From Chloroflexota bacterium (lineage in GTDB: Bacteria; Chloroflexota; Anaerolineae; UBA4142), in NCBI GenBank assembly GCA_016215025.1, contig JACRMI010000053.1, positions 1-64,000 of the forward strand: 64,000 bases of DNA, in the 5' to 3' direction. Positions 42,960-51,609 of the stretch are shown one piece after another. The stretch's first letter is position 1; each line of letters begins with the position of its first letter. The position numbers were made by a program, and so were the translations under genes. The notes beneath the pieces are model-generated. The model had not been told where the DNA came from, searched no databases, and saw only the letters and a program-made list of their open reading frames with translations.

Positions 42960-45059
42960 ATGTCGAGCAATCCATTTCGCGCCGCCGAGGAACAGTTTTT
43001 CCGACTCAAAGGACAACTCAGCACCGGACGCATCACACAACAACAATTCGACGCGGCGCTCAAGCAATTGGTGATCCAAGATACCCAGGGACGCTACTGG
43101 ACCCTTCATCCTGATTCCGGTCGGTGGCTGGTGTACGATGGCAAGACCTGGATTGACGCCAAGCCCACTCTTGGCGAAGCAGATCGAATCCCAACGCTGC
43201 CGCATCCTGAGGTCGCGCGGATGCCAATCCCGTCGTCCCACATGCTGTCACCCGAAGCTTACCGTCCACGACGCGGGAATTCGTCGCTGATGTATTGGCT
43301 CATTGGTATCGGAGTGGTTATCATTCTGATCCTCATCTCCTCTTTGGTTATATTACGCGGAAATTTACTGGGGGCACCCTCTGCGCAAAATTTACCTCCG
43401 AATAAAATCGGCATCCTCGCCATCGCTTTTCGAATTGACCCAGATTCACCCGGCTTGATCGCGTATGTTGGGAATCCACTCACCGATCCATTTACTTTGC
43501 CTGAGGGCACATACTACGTGGAAGCATCCGACCAAAGCGATTATTGGATTGCACTCGGCAAGGTGACGATCACTGCGGCGAATAATGCAGTTGCTTTCCC
43601 CACATCGTTCAAAGATGCGCGCGGCATTCAAGATCCGACGCGTGTGCGCGCGCTCAAGACGATTGTCAACGCAATGACTGGAATCGAGCTGACCCAGCTA
43701 ATTGCGCTGCAAGCCGCCTCCGAAGATTTTTCAAAGCCCATGTTCGATCCGTCTGTCAAGCCGACTCAGGCTCACCTCGATCAGTTGTACGCGCAGTATA
43801 GCATACTCGTTTCACAACAAACCGAAACAAAAGCCGCGCTCGATAGCATTGAGCCGCGCATCGCACCGATACTACCCATCCAGGTCGCATCGAATTCGTT
43901 CACGCCGAATCGCAGCGTATTCAGTTCGATTAAAGACAAACTGCTCAACTTTTTCAATTACGCAGGCGATGCAGGCAAACGCGCGGGCGAACGCATCATC
44001 ACAACCTCGGCGCAGCTCAGCCCCGGTGATAAAGAAGATGCGTTCCATTCAGTGCGCGCCGATCTTCGCGGCGGCGCGAAAAATTTCGACGAGTTGATTG
44101 CCAAGATCAAATCCGGCGCGCTCAAGAATCAAGCCGCGCAGATCGAATCCGATCTGCGAAACGCACCGGGCTATGGCGCAGCGGCACAACAAAACAATCA
44201 AACGGTCGGACAGATCGTTCGACAAGAGGGCGCCGAACTCGTCATACGCGGCGGCGCGCTCGAAGCGCAGATTGTCAAAACCGTTTTGGGCGATGTATTC
44301 CCGGATATCAAGGATGGTTTCAAGTACGCCGACAAGATTAAGGATTGGGTTGAGTACGTCAACAACGCATACAAAGACCCGCTCGGCACATTGGGACAAC
44401 AAGGCATCGATTACGGGACTGAGAAAACTCGCGAGGCGATCAAGGAACGCATCAAAAGTAATCTAGAGCGGTGCTGCAGTGAATTGCCGGAAAATATTCG
44501 CAATCAAATCGTAGAGGGAGTGACGAACAAGACGATCAAGACCATCCAGCAAGCTCTGATGTCGGATAAACCCGGCAATAAAAATCCCGCCGCCAAACCT
44601 GGGATAACGGCGACGGTTAAAGCCAGTGACACACCTTTGCTCAAACCGATCTCACCCACCGCGACGGCTACGTCGACGCCGACTACCACTCCGACGAGTA
44701 CTCCGACTGAAACACCGACCACTACGCCTACCCCCACATCCACTCCGGACACAAGTTGGATTGACGGTTACGTGGACAACATCGGCAATCAATTGGTGAA
44801 TCAAGGACAAAATCCCATTGGGACTGCGATTGTCATAGATGATCTGCGCAACTGCTTGCTCAATTCCGTGCGGGGGGGCTTGAGTAAAAGCGACGCCATC
44901 TCTCGCTGCTCTCAAATCATCAAGAATCTTCCTACCGTGACGCCCACGCGCGCCGCGACGCCAACGCAACAAGCGATCCCACCGAGTCTTCCTCAGCGCC
45001 CACCCGGTTCAGGGGGGCAGGAAACACCTACGGGAGGATCCAAGCCGCCGGGTGGCTGA
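42960..45059 (+). CDS. SHOCT-like/YW-module membrane protein, paralogue 1
   Basis: 699 aa. Residues about 12-38 (FFRLKGQLSTGRITQQQFDAALKQL) resemble a SHOCT segment. Residues 39-70 (IQDTQGRYWTLHPDSGRWLVYDGKTWIDAKP) form an aromatic beta unit. One anchor helix follows at about 109-133, then a large helical domain (about 140-560) with no family I know, a Thr/Pro linker (TATATSTPTTTPTSTPTE...) and a short C-terminal module with a Cys pair, ending in Gly/Pro-rich sequence. AGG lies before ATG. The N-terminal module is shared with the next two genes. Confidence 0.75.
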   Translation: MSSNPFRAAEEQFFRLKGQLSTGRITQQQFDAALKQLVIQDTQGRYWTLHPDSGRWLVYDGKTWIDAKPTLGEADRIPTLPHPEVARMPIPSSHMLSPEAYRPRRGNSSLMYWLIGIGVVIILILISSLVILRGNLLGAPSAQNLPPNKIGILAIAFRIDPDSPGLIAYVGNPLTDPFTLPEGTYYVEASDQSDYWIALGKVTITAANNAVAFPTSFKDARGIQDPTRVRALKTIVNAMTGIELTQLIALQAASEDFSKPMFDPSVKPTQAHLDQLYAQYSILVSQQTETKAALDSIEPRIAPILPIQVASNSFTPNRSVFSSIKDKLLNFFNYAGDAGKRAGERIITTSAQLSPGDKEDAFHSVRADLRGGAKNFDELIAKIKSGALKNQAAQIESDLRNAPGYGAAAQQNNQTVGQIVRQEGAELVIRGGALEAQIVKTVLGDVFPDIKDGFKYADKIKDWVEYVNNAYKDPLGTLGQQGIDYGTEKTREAIKERIKSNLERCCSELPENIRNQIVEGVTNKTIKTIQQALMSDKPGNKNPAAKPGITATVKASDTPLLKPISPTATATSTPTTTPTSTPTETPTTTPTPTSTPDTSWIDGYVDNIGNQLVNQGQNPIGTAIVIDDLRNCLLNSVRGGLSKSDAISRCSQIIKNLPTVTPTRAATPTQQAIPPSLPQRPPGSGGQETPTGGSKPPGG

Positions 45060-45186
45060 CCGCCGAACTGATAATCCATCAGCCGACGCGCGGTGCGCGT
45101 CATACAAGCAAGACCGAATCGAAAAAAGAACAGGGCAACCCGACCCGAGCGCGAGCAGTTCAGCCAGCACAGGAGGAGAAGACGAA

Positions 45187-47040
45187 ATGGTTGACAACCG
45201 CTTCCAACAAGCACTCGATCAATACTTGTCGCTCAAGGGACAACTTGCCATTGGGCGTATTTCGCACGAGCAGTTTGACGCAGCGCTCAAGCAGTTGATG
45301 ATCCAAGATGCGCAGGGACGCTACTGGATGATTGGACCGGAGACCGGTCAATGGTATGTCCTTGATGGACAAGCCTGGGTCGAGGCCCAGCCAGGCGAAA
45401 GCATCACCCCGTTATTCGCACCATTCTATCCTCCGGTCGCGTCGCGTCAAGCGCCGAGCGCCCCGGTACTGGTTGCGGTCGTTGGAATCATCCTGGGATT
45501 GATCTTGGTTGGTATCCTCTCGGCTGTCCTGCTAACGTCGAACGCCAGTCCACTTCAACTGGGTCAACGTGTCCCAACGCAAGAACCAATCGTCGCACTG
45601 GCTCTCGCGACCAAGGTCATGGTCCCCCCCACACCGATAGTGATCGTCGTGACCACCACGCCGGTACCCACGGTGGTTCCACCCTCGCCCACCGCACTGG
45701 CACCGACCGCGACACCGATTCCGACAATTGCTGCTTCCCCAACTGCCAATTCCGCCAATCTCGTCGCACAGGCGGACCAGTTGATGCTTCAAAGCAAATT
45801 CGATGATGCAGCAGCCCTTTACCAACGCGCGACCAATCTAGATCGACAGAACGCAATCGCTTACGCCCATTGGGCGCGCCTACTCGACAATCAATGCTAC
45901 CTAGAGATGCGGGAGGATTTGTGCTATCAAGCCGTGAACAAGGCAGAGATCGCCAGTCAACTTGCGCCGAATGATCCGAAGGTCTTGACCTGGATGGCAC
46001 GCGCATACGATTGGAGCGCCATCTACGACAAGGCGCTGACCTCCGCGCAGAAGGCTGTTCAGTTCGCGCCGAACTGGGCAGACGCGTTTGCGGTATTGGC
46101 AGAGGCGGAACTAGATAACGGCAAATTGGATGATGCAGAACGAGATGCAACCAAAGCCCTGCAGCTTGATGCAATGTCTGCCGAGGCGCATCGTATTCTG
46201 GGTTACATCTTGAGCGAGAAAAAACAAAATCAATCCGCCGTTGCCGAGTTTGATAAAGCCGCGCAAGTCGAACCCACGCTTGCTGTCCGTCAATGGGAGT
46301 TGGGCGTGAGGCAGGGTAGCGCCGGAAATTCGGCGCAGGCAATGGCGGCATACCAACGCGCAATCGCTCTTTATCCCCGCAGCGCGCGCGCCTATCAAAG
46401 TTTGGGGATCGTCTATCGCGATCAGAAGCTGTACGACAAATCCATCGAAGCGTTGAACACAGCGATCCAAATCAACAGCCAATCTGCCGATTTGTACGCA
46501 GAAGTCGGACAATCCTATTTGGCAGCAGGACAATTGAGCGCCGCCATCAACGCCGCACAAAAAGGCGCCACGATCGATCCCAGCAATCAAAAAATCAAGA
46601 CCCTGCAGACTGCGCTCTCCCGCGCCCAGGGAATTGCAGCTCCGACCACTGCCGCGGCTGCGACATCAGCACCGGCAGTACCGCCCGGTGTCTACGTGAC
46701 CAACATGCGGACAGACCCACCGGAGTTGAAGCATGGACAGATGCCCACCTTCCAGGTCACGTTCCTGAATACTCTCGGCATAAGCGCAGATTACATTTGG
46801 TATGTCAAGCTTTACGAGCCGGACAAAAAGTATTCCTTCGGCGAGACAGCCAAATCGTCCGGCTCTATTCCTGCGGGCAGCAACACCTTTTCCACATTCT
46901 CCAACTGGGTAGCGCCTGGGGCAAGCCCTTGCCGCCCGTTCATCGCACGTGTATTTTACATTGCATCCGACAATCAAGTGGTGGAATTTCCTAAACCAGG
47001 AGGCGAGAGCTTCTGGTATTATTTTTCGGTCTGTAAGTGA
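45187..47040 (+). CDS. SHOCT-like/YW-module membrane protein with TPR repeats, paralogue 2
   Basis: 617 aa. The N-terminal module (QYLSLKGQLAIGRISHEQFDAALKQLMIQDAQGRYWMIGPETGQWYVLDG...) is the same kind as in the gene upstream. An anchor helix near 100-122, a Pro/Thr linker and about eight TPR motifs (about 190-500, for example SKFDDAAALYQRATNLDRQNAIAYAHWARLL) follow. A C-terminal domain of 118 aa begins PPGVYVTNMRTDPPELKHGQ and holds a Cys pair. Start ATG 45187 with AGGAGG; the upstream in-frame stretch is not needed. The C-terminal domain reappears in the broken third gene. Confidence 0.82.
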   Translation: MVDNRFQQALDQYLSLKGQLAIGRISHEQFDAALKQLMIQDAQGRYWMIGPETGQWYVLDGQAWVEAQPGESITPLFAPFYPPVASRQAPSAPVLVAVVGIILGLILVGILSAVLLTSNASPLQLGQRVPTQEPIVALALATKVMVPPTPIVIVVTTTPVPTVVPPSPTALAPTATPIPTIAASPTANSANLVAQADQLMLQSKFDDAAALYQRATNLDRQNAIAYAHWARLLDNQCYLEMREDLCYQAVNKAEIASQLAPNDPKVLTWMARAYDWSAIYDKALTSAQKAVQFAPNWADAFAVLAEAELDNGKLDDAERDATKALQLDAMSAEAHRILGYILSEKKQNQSAVAEFDKAAQVEPTLAVRQWELGVRQGSAGNSAQAMAAYQRAIALYPRSARAYQSLGIVYRDQKLYDKSIEALNTAIQINSQSADLYAEVGQSYLAAGQLSAAINAAQKGATIDPSNQKIKTLQTALSRAQGIAAPTTAAAATSAPAVPPGVYVTNMRTDPPELKHGQMPTFQVTFLNTLGISADYIWYVKLYEPDKKYSFGETAKSSGSIPAGSNTFSTFSNWVAPGASPCRPFIARVFYIASDNQVVEFPKPGGESFWYYFSVCK

Positions 47041-47079
47041 CACGAACTAGATACACGAATACCAGTGATGGAGTGATCA

Positions 47080-48056
47080 ATGTCGAGCAAGCCATTTCGC
47101 GCCGCCAAGGAACAGTTTTTCCGACTCAAAGGACAACTCAGCACCGGACGCATCACACAACAACAATTCGACGCGGCGCTCAAGCAATTGGTGATCCAAG
47201 ATACCCAGGGATGCTACTGGATCCTTCATCCTGATTCCGGTCGGTGGCTGGTGTACGATGGCAAAACCTGGATTGACGCCAAGCCCACTCTTGGCGAAGC
47301 AGATCGAATCCCAACGCTGCCGCATCCTGAGGTCGCGCGGATGCCAAGCGGATTGCGTACGTATCACGAGCTGCGAGCAATTGGGAAACTCACGTCATCA
47401 ACATCGATGAGACCGGCGACACGCGTCTGACGAATACCTGGTGCGCCAATGAATCTGTCTCTTGGTCACCGGATGGGAATTGGCTCATCTTCACATCGGA
47501 TCGCAATATCCGTTACGACGTTTACGCGATCAAGCCGGACGGATCCCAGATAGTGCGTATAACGAATCTGCGCGGTGGCGACAATCGCGTTCCGTCCTTG
47601 CAACCCATCGGTCAAATAGTTGCTGCTTTGCCGACGCCGACTATCGCACCAACTCAAGCATCCACTGCGCCACCGGCACCGATGGTTCCCGCTGTGCCAC
47701 CAGGAATTTATGTGACCGATGTGCGTACAAATCCGGCAGAAGTGAAGAACGGACAATATGCATCCTTTCAAGTCACGTTCCTCAACACACTCGGCATCAC
47801 CACGAACTACAGCTGGTACGTGAAAATTTTTGAGCCGGACAAAAAGAATTCCTTTGGCGAAACAGCCAAAGTCGCAAGCCCAATTCCATCCGGCAGCAAC
47901 ACTTTGTCATTCCCTGCGAACTGGAAAGCCGTGGGAGCCTCGCCGTGCAAGCAATACAGCGCACGCGTCTTTTACATCGCGCCGGATTATAGCATTCAAG
48001 AATTCCCAAAACCCGGCGGCGATAGTTTTCAGTACTATTTTGCAATTTGCCCATAA
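47080..48056 (+). pseudogene. Chimeric, frameshifted third paralogue (module + TolB + C-terminal domain)
   Basis: The first 267 bases (47080-47346) match 42960-43226 with about five differences. Beyond base 47346 the sequence codes in another frame for a TolB-like piece (DAKRIAYV...SVSWSPDGNWLIFTSDRN...IKPDGSQIVRITNLRGG), a short linker, and the same C-terminal domain as paralogue 2 (PPGIYVTDVRTNPAEVKNGQ...). The module's own frame ends at 47430. The gene has no anchor helix between the module and the propeller. A recent copy of paralogue 1's 5' end has therefore been joined out of frame to an older gene. Confidence 0.85.
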
Positions 48057-48062
48057 CGAAAT

Positions 48063-48112
48063 AAATGCGACGCACTATCCTGAGCGGAGTCGAAGGAAGG
48101 TGCGTCGCATTT
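48063..48112 (+). terminator. Terminator after the broken paralogue, with inserted repeat unit
   Basis: AAATGCGACGCAC (48063-48075) and GTGCGTCGCATTT (48100-48112) are perfect complements. The loop holds the CCTGAGCGGAGTCGAAGGA repeat unit (48080-48098). Confidence 0.7.
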
Positions 48113-48151
48113 TGCTGATCGCATCTGGTTTGCTCCCTATTCGCATTGGGA

Positions 48152-48157
48152 TATAAT
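48152..48157 (+). promoter_or_regulatory. -10 element of surE
   Basis: TATAAT with a weak -35 (TTTGCT, 48129-48134) at a 17-base spacing. About 23 nt separate an expected start of transcription from the GTG start codon. Confidence 0.55.
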
Positions 48158-48186
48158 GCAGTCATCCTTTGGAAAGAGCAAGACAA

Positions 48187-48954
48187 GTGGATTACATACT
48201 CGTAACAAATGATGATGGTGTCACCGCGCCTGGATTACTCGCTTTAAAGCAGGCGCTAGAAGTTTTGGGAAAGGTCGAGGTAGTTGCGCCCGATCGAAAT
48301 TGGAGCGCATCGGGTCACACCAAGACGATGCACAAACCCTTACGTGTCAATCAAACAAGTCTGCGCGATGGTTCGCCGGCGTATGCGACCGATGGCGCGC
48401 CGACTGATTGTGTGGCGCTTGTGATGCTCGGCTTGCTCAAAGAGAAACCGAAACTCGTCGTCAGCGGCATCAATCCTGGCAGCAATGTCGCGCATGATCT
48501 AACTTATTCCGGCACAGTTGCCGCCGCGATGGAAGGCGCGATCAACGGCATCCCCTCGATTGCAATGTCCATTGACGCCAATCATCGTGGCGACATTGAT
48601 TTTTCTCCCGCCGCGGAAATGGCGGTCCGCATTGCGCGGCGCGTCCTCGAACAAGGTTTACCCCAAGATACTTTTCTCAACGTCAACGTTCCGGATATTC
48701 CGCTCACAGAAACACGTGGCATTCGCATCACGCGCCTCGGCACGCGCATCTATCGCGATGAACTCATCGAACGGCAAGATCCCGCAGGCAAATCATATTA
48801 TTGGATCGGCGGCGAACCACCCAGCGGCATGATCGATGTGGAAGGTACGGATGTTTGGGCAGTGGCACAGCGTTTCATTTCGGTGACGCCGGTGCATATG
48901 GATATGACGAGCCATGATTTGATCGAACCGCTAAAAGCGTGGGAAGGTCAGTGA
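48187..48954 (+). CDS. surE: 5'/3'-nucleotidase SurE
   Basis: 255 aa. The SurE motifs are intact: TNDDG near the N-terminus (metal-binding Asp pair), SGINPGSNVAHDLTYSGTVAAAMEG for phosphate and substrate, and the closing VTPVHMDMT. The enzyme removes phosphate from nucleoside monophosphates and polyphosphate ends in the cytosol, in stationary-phase survival. Start GTG 48187 is used; GGAAAG is about 10 nt upstream. A TTG at 48169 is possible. Followed by CAGT-type repeats. Confidence 0.93.
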   Translation: MDYILVTNDDGVTAPGLLALKQALEVLGKVEVVAPDRNWSASGHTKTMHKPLRVNQTSLRDGSPAYATDGAPTDCVALVMLGLLKEKPKLVVSGINPGSNVAHDLTYSGTVAAAMEGAINGIPSIAMSIDANHRGDIDFSPAAEMAVRIARRVLEQGLPQDTFLNVNVPDIPLTETRGIRITRLGTRIYRDELIERQDPAGKSYYWIGGEPPSGMIDVEGTDVWAVAQRFISVTPVHMDMTSHDLIEPLKAWEGQ

Positions 48955-48959
48955 ACATT

Positions 48960-49012
48960 GTTCAGTATTTAGTGTTCAATCTGTTCACTGTTGACTGCTG
49001 ACTGATTACTGG
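48960..49012. repeat. CAGT-type repeat after surE
   Basis: GTTCAGTATTTAGTGTTC and the following GTTCACTGTTGACTGCTGACTGATTACTGGG belong to the family found at 3867, 16597 and 41630. Its TTACTG end (49006-49011) stands at the -35 position of the promoter below. Confidence 0.6.
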
Positions 49013-49026
49013 GTTTAAGAAGACGT

Positions 49027-49034
49027 GTTATAAT
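49027..49034 (+). promoter_or_regulatory. Extended -10 promoter of ilvE
   Basis: TGTTATAAT-type element with TATAAT at 49029-49034. The -35 position falls in the CAGT repeat (TTACTG). Confidence 0.6.
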
Positions 49035-49077
49035 AGCATTAAGAATCTCGCAAGCGCAAGCTAGAGGAAGGAGAAAA

Positions 49078-50034
49078 ATGGTTCAAACCATGCAAACGCC
49101 CGTCCAGGTTCAGCAAGACAAGAAACATCCGCAATGGGCATTCCTCGAAGGCAAGTTCGTGCCAATCGAAGATGCCAAGATCAGTATCATGTCCCAAGTC
49201 GTCAATTATGGTATTGGCGCATTTGGTGGATTGCGCGGTTATTGGAACGAAGACAAGCAGCAAATTTACGTTTTCCGCATTCAAGATCATCTGCGCCGAA
49301 TGCTCAACTCGCTCAAGCTCTTTGCCAATACAATTTCGTTTTCCACCGACGATTTGCAGAAAATCATTCTAGATCTATTACGCCGCGAAGGTTATCACGA
49401 GGACGTGTATATTCGTCCGCTCGTCTACAATGCGACCGAAGACATTACACCCCGCTTGTACGACGTTGAATTTAGGTTCGCTTGCTTTACGCGTCCGCTC
49501 GGCAATTACATCAGTCTCGATGTCCGCGCCTGCACTTCGTCATGGCGACGCATCGAAGATAATGTGCTGCCATCGCGCGGAAAAATTACGGGCGGCTATA
49601 TCAACTCGGCGTTTGCCAAGAGCGAAGCCCACTGGAATGGTTATGATGAAGCGATTGTGCTGAATCAAGACGGTCACGTCGCCGAAGGCAGCGCGATGAA
49701 TCTGTTCATCGTTCGCCACGGTAAATTGATTACACCGCCCGTCTCCGACAATATCCTCGAAGGCATCACGCGCGGCTCGGTCTTGCAACTGGCGCACGAC
49801 CTAGGAGTCGAAACGGTCGAGCGGTCGATTGATCGCACCGAGTTGTACGTCGCCGATGAAGTTTTGTTCTGCGGCACGGGCGCGCAAGTCGCTGCCGTCA
49901 CCGAAATCGATCACCGCAAGGTTGGCACAGGCAAAATGGGACCCGTCGGGCAGAAATTGCAAGACGCCTATTTCAGCATTGTGCGCGGCAAGAACGCGAA
50001 ATACGCCGACTGGCTAACGCCGGTTTATTCGTAA
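49078..50034 (+). CDS. ilvE: Branched-chain amino acid aminotransferase
   Basis: 318 aa, fold-type IV PLP enzyme. The Schiff-base lysine is K181 in INSAFAKSEA. The following EAIVLNQDGHVAEGSAMNLFIV is the cofactor-binding hallmark, and GITRGSVLQLAHDLGVETVER is typical of IlvE. It transfers the amino group between glutamate and Val/Ile/Leu. AGGAAGGAG sits before ATG 49078. Other members of the fold include 4-amino-4-deoxychorismate lyase and D-amino-acid transaminase, but motif detail and length favour IlvE. Confidence 0.92.
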   Translation: MVQTMQTPVQVQQDKKHPQWAFLEGKFVPIEDAKISIMSQVVNYGIGAFGGLRGYWNEDKQQIYVFRIQDHLRRMLNSLKLFANTISFSTDDLQKIILDLLRREGYHEDVYIRPLVYNATEDITPRLYDVEFRFACFTRPLGNYISLDVRACTSSWRRIEDNVLPSRGKITGGYINSAFAKSEAHWNGYDEAIVLNQDGHVAEGSAMNLFIVRHGKLITPPVSDNILEGITRGSVLQLAHDLGVETVERSIDRTELYVADEVLFCGTGAQVAAVTEIDHRKVGTGKMGPVGQKLQDAYFSIVRGKNAKYADWLTPVYS

Positions 50035-50040
50035 ACCAGG

Positions 50041-50121
50041 ACTACTGACCGCTGACCGCTGATCCTTCGACTCCACTCCGCTACGCTCCGTTCCGCTCAG
50101 GATGACAGGCGGTCGGCGGTC
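50041..50121. repeat. GACCGCTGACCGC palindrome with nested TGAGCGGA repeat
   Basis: Outer arms (GACCGCTGACCGC / GCGGTCGGCGGTC) bracket GATCCTTCGACTCCACTCCG...CCGCTCAGGATGAC. Again one repeat family is inside another. Confidence 0.65.
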
Positions 50122-50133
50122 AATATTTTGAAG

Positions 50134-50559
50134 ATGAACCCACCTCCATCCGTTCCACCCGAAGCACCGGAATCACTTGCGACTGCCCCAGCTCCATCCT
50201 CCCCATCCTACGCCGACGCGATAAACGCGCTATTGGGAGATCGTGGTCTGCAAGTTTTGTTGACGTTGATCCTTGTTGCCAACGTCGCCGTTTTCGCTTA
50301 TCTTTTTTTGCGTTTTGAAAATCTGCCCAACCTCATGCCTCTGCATTTTGATGCCTCTGGCGCGCCGGACCGGATCGAATCCAAGAATGGGATTTTTGCG
50401 CTCCCCATCATCGGGGTCACGGTCTTTTTTTTGAATACCGGCTTGGGCATCTTGCTCCACAATCGCGAGCGCGCGGCGACGCTCATGCTGGCGGCCGGCA
50501 CCTTGTTCGTCCAAATCTTGATGTGGATCGCCGTCATCAACATCGCCGGAATTGTCTAA
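50134..50559 (+). CDS. DUF1648-type small membrane protein
   Basis: 141 aa. A Pro/Ser/Ala-rich soluble N-terminus, then three spans (about 40-62, 85-105, 115-138). The loop LPNLMPLHFDASGAPDRIESKNGIFALP is the DUF1648 signature. Similar proteins are seen with SdpI-type immunity factors; the function here is unknown. ATG 50134 is chosen over a TTG six bases earlier. Its stop is directly adjacent to the TTG start of the following gene. Confidence 0.72.
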   Translation: MNPPPSVPPEAPESLATAPAPSSPSYADAINALLGDRGLQVLLTLILVANVAVFAYLFLRFENLPNLMPLHFDASGAPDRIESKNGIFALPIIGVTVFFLNTGLGILLHNRERAATLMLAAGTLFVQILMWIAVINIAGIV

Positions 50560-51396
50560 TTGTTTTTAACCAACCTTCTCAGCGGATTCGTTCTTAGCGG
50601 CATCATCGCCGCGCTCGCTTTTTGGCGCGGCTCGCTTTCCACCAGCGGCGCAATCGGCACAGTCATTGTCGGCACGCTGGTTTTTTCGACCGGCAGTATT
50701 ACGTGGGCGATTTTGCTCGTCACATTTTTCGTAACCTCGTCCGCGCTCTCGCATTACAAAGAAAACGTCAAAGCGCCGCTCGCCGAAAAATTCCAAAAGG
50801 GACATCGCCGTGACCTGGGGCAGGTGTTGGCCAACGGTGGAATTGCAGCGCTCATCGCCATTGCGTTCACGGTGATTCCACATCGCTGGCACTTTATCGG
50901 CTTCATTGGCGCAATCGCGACGGTGACGGCAGATACATGGGCAACCGAGCTGGGCGTGTTGAGCAAAACACCACCGCGACTCATCACCACCGGTCGCAGA
51001 GTTCCAGTCGGCACCAGCGGCGGCATTTCGCGCTTGGGCGTCTTGATCGCATTTTGCGGCGCGTTGTTAATTGGTCTCGTTGCATTCATCGCCGAATTTT
51101 CCGATACGGTTTTCTGGCATCGCGTCCCCTTCATTCCACAATCGTTGTGGCTCATTCCGATTGGCGCATTCGCCGGACTGCTCGGTTCACTTTTCGATTC
51201 ATTCCTCGGCGCAACCGTGCAAGGAATTTATTACTGCGATTTCGATCACAAAGAAACCGAATCGAAAATTCATCGCTGCGGGCACAAGACCCGTCTGATT
51301 CGCGGCTGGCGCTGGCTTGATAATGACGGGGTGAATTTTCTATCGAGCTTTGCGGGGAGTTTGATAGCGCTAGGCATCTATCTCGCCTTGGGATAA
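50560..51396 (+). CDS. DUF92 family membrane protein
   Basis: 278 aa, about seven spans. The family pattern GAIGTVIVGTLVF, KGHRRDLGQVLANGG and TADTWATELGVLSKTPPRLITTGRRVPVGTSGG is complete. In plants and cyanobacteria a DUF92 member (VTE6) is phytyl-phosphate kinase, so a polyprenyl-phosphate kinase-like reaction is plausible but not shown. It starts with TTG directly after the preceding stop, so translation must be coupled. Ends in a good terminator. Confidence 0.82.
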   Translation: MFLTNLLSGFVLSGIIAALAFWRGSLSTSGAIGTVIVGTLVFSTGSITWAILLVTFFVTSSALSHYKENVKAPLAEKFQKGHRRDLGQVLANGGIAALIAIAFTVIPHRWHFIGFIGAIATVTADTWATELGVLSKTPPRLITTGRRVPVGTSGGISRLGVLIAFCGALLIGLVAFIAEFSDTVFWHRVPFIPQSLWLIPIGAFAGLLGSLFDSFLGATVQGIYYCDFDHKETESKIHRCGHKTRLIRGWRWLDNDGVNFLSSFAGSLIALGIYLALG

Positions 51397-51428
51397 ATCG
51401 TACACTATCGTATCGCCCATCGAAGATC

Positions 51429-51462
51429 GAGCCGAGAAAATTTCTCGGCTCTTTTCTTTTTC
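51429..51462 (+). terminator. Terminator after the DUF92 gene
   Basis: GAGCCGAGAAA / TTTCTCGGCTC with a T-rich tail TTTTCTTTTTC. Confidence 0.85.
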
Positions 51463-51480
51463 GAATGGAGATAACAAAAC

Positions 51481-51559
51481 GTTAACTTGGTTTTAAGTTC
51501 GATTTAAGACAAAACCATAACACACCGTTAACTCGATTTTAAATTCGATTTAAACACGA
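51481..51559 (+). promoter_or_regulatory. Two arrays of 11-bp operator-like direct repeats (OmpR/PhoB-type)
   Basis: Two arrays of three 11-bp units: GTTAACTTGGT-TTTAAGTTCGA-TTTAAGACAAA (51481-51513) and GTTAACTCGAT-TTTAAATTCGA-TTTAAACACGA (51527-51559), 46 bp apart. Each unit begins with (G/T)TTAA(C/G/A). The second array covers the -35 position of a TATAGT -10 (51576-51581). Direct repeats of 11 bp are the standard footprint of OmpR/PhoB-family response-regulator dimers. This looks like an activator site controlling the PepSY-FRD genes. Confidence 0.72.
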
Positions 51560-51609
51560 CTCTGGTTGCAGATGATATAGTGTTGCCAATTCAACTCCAG
51601 GAGGACACT

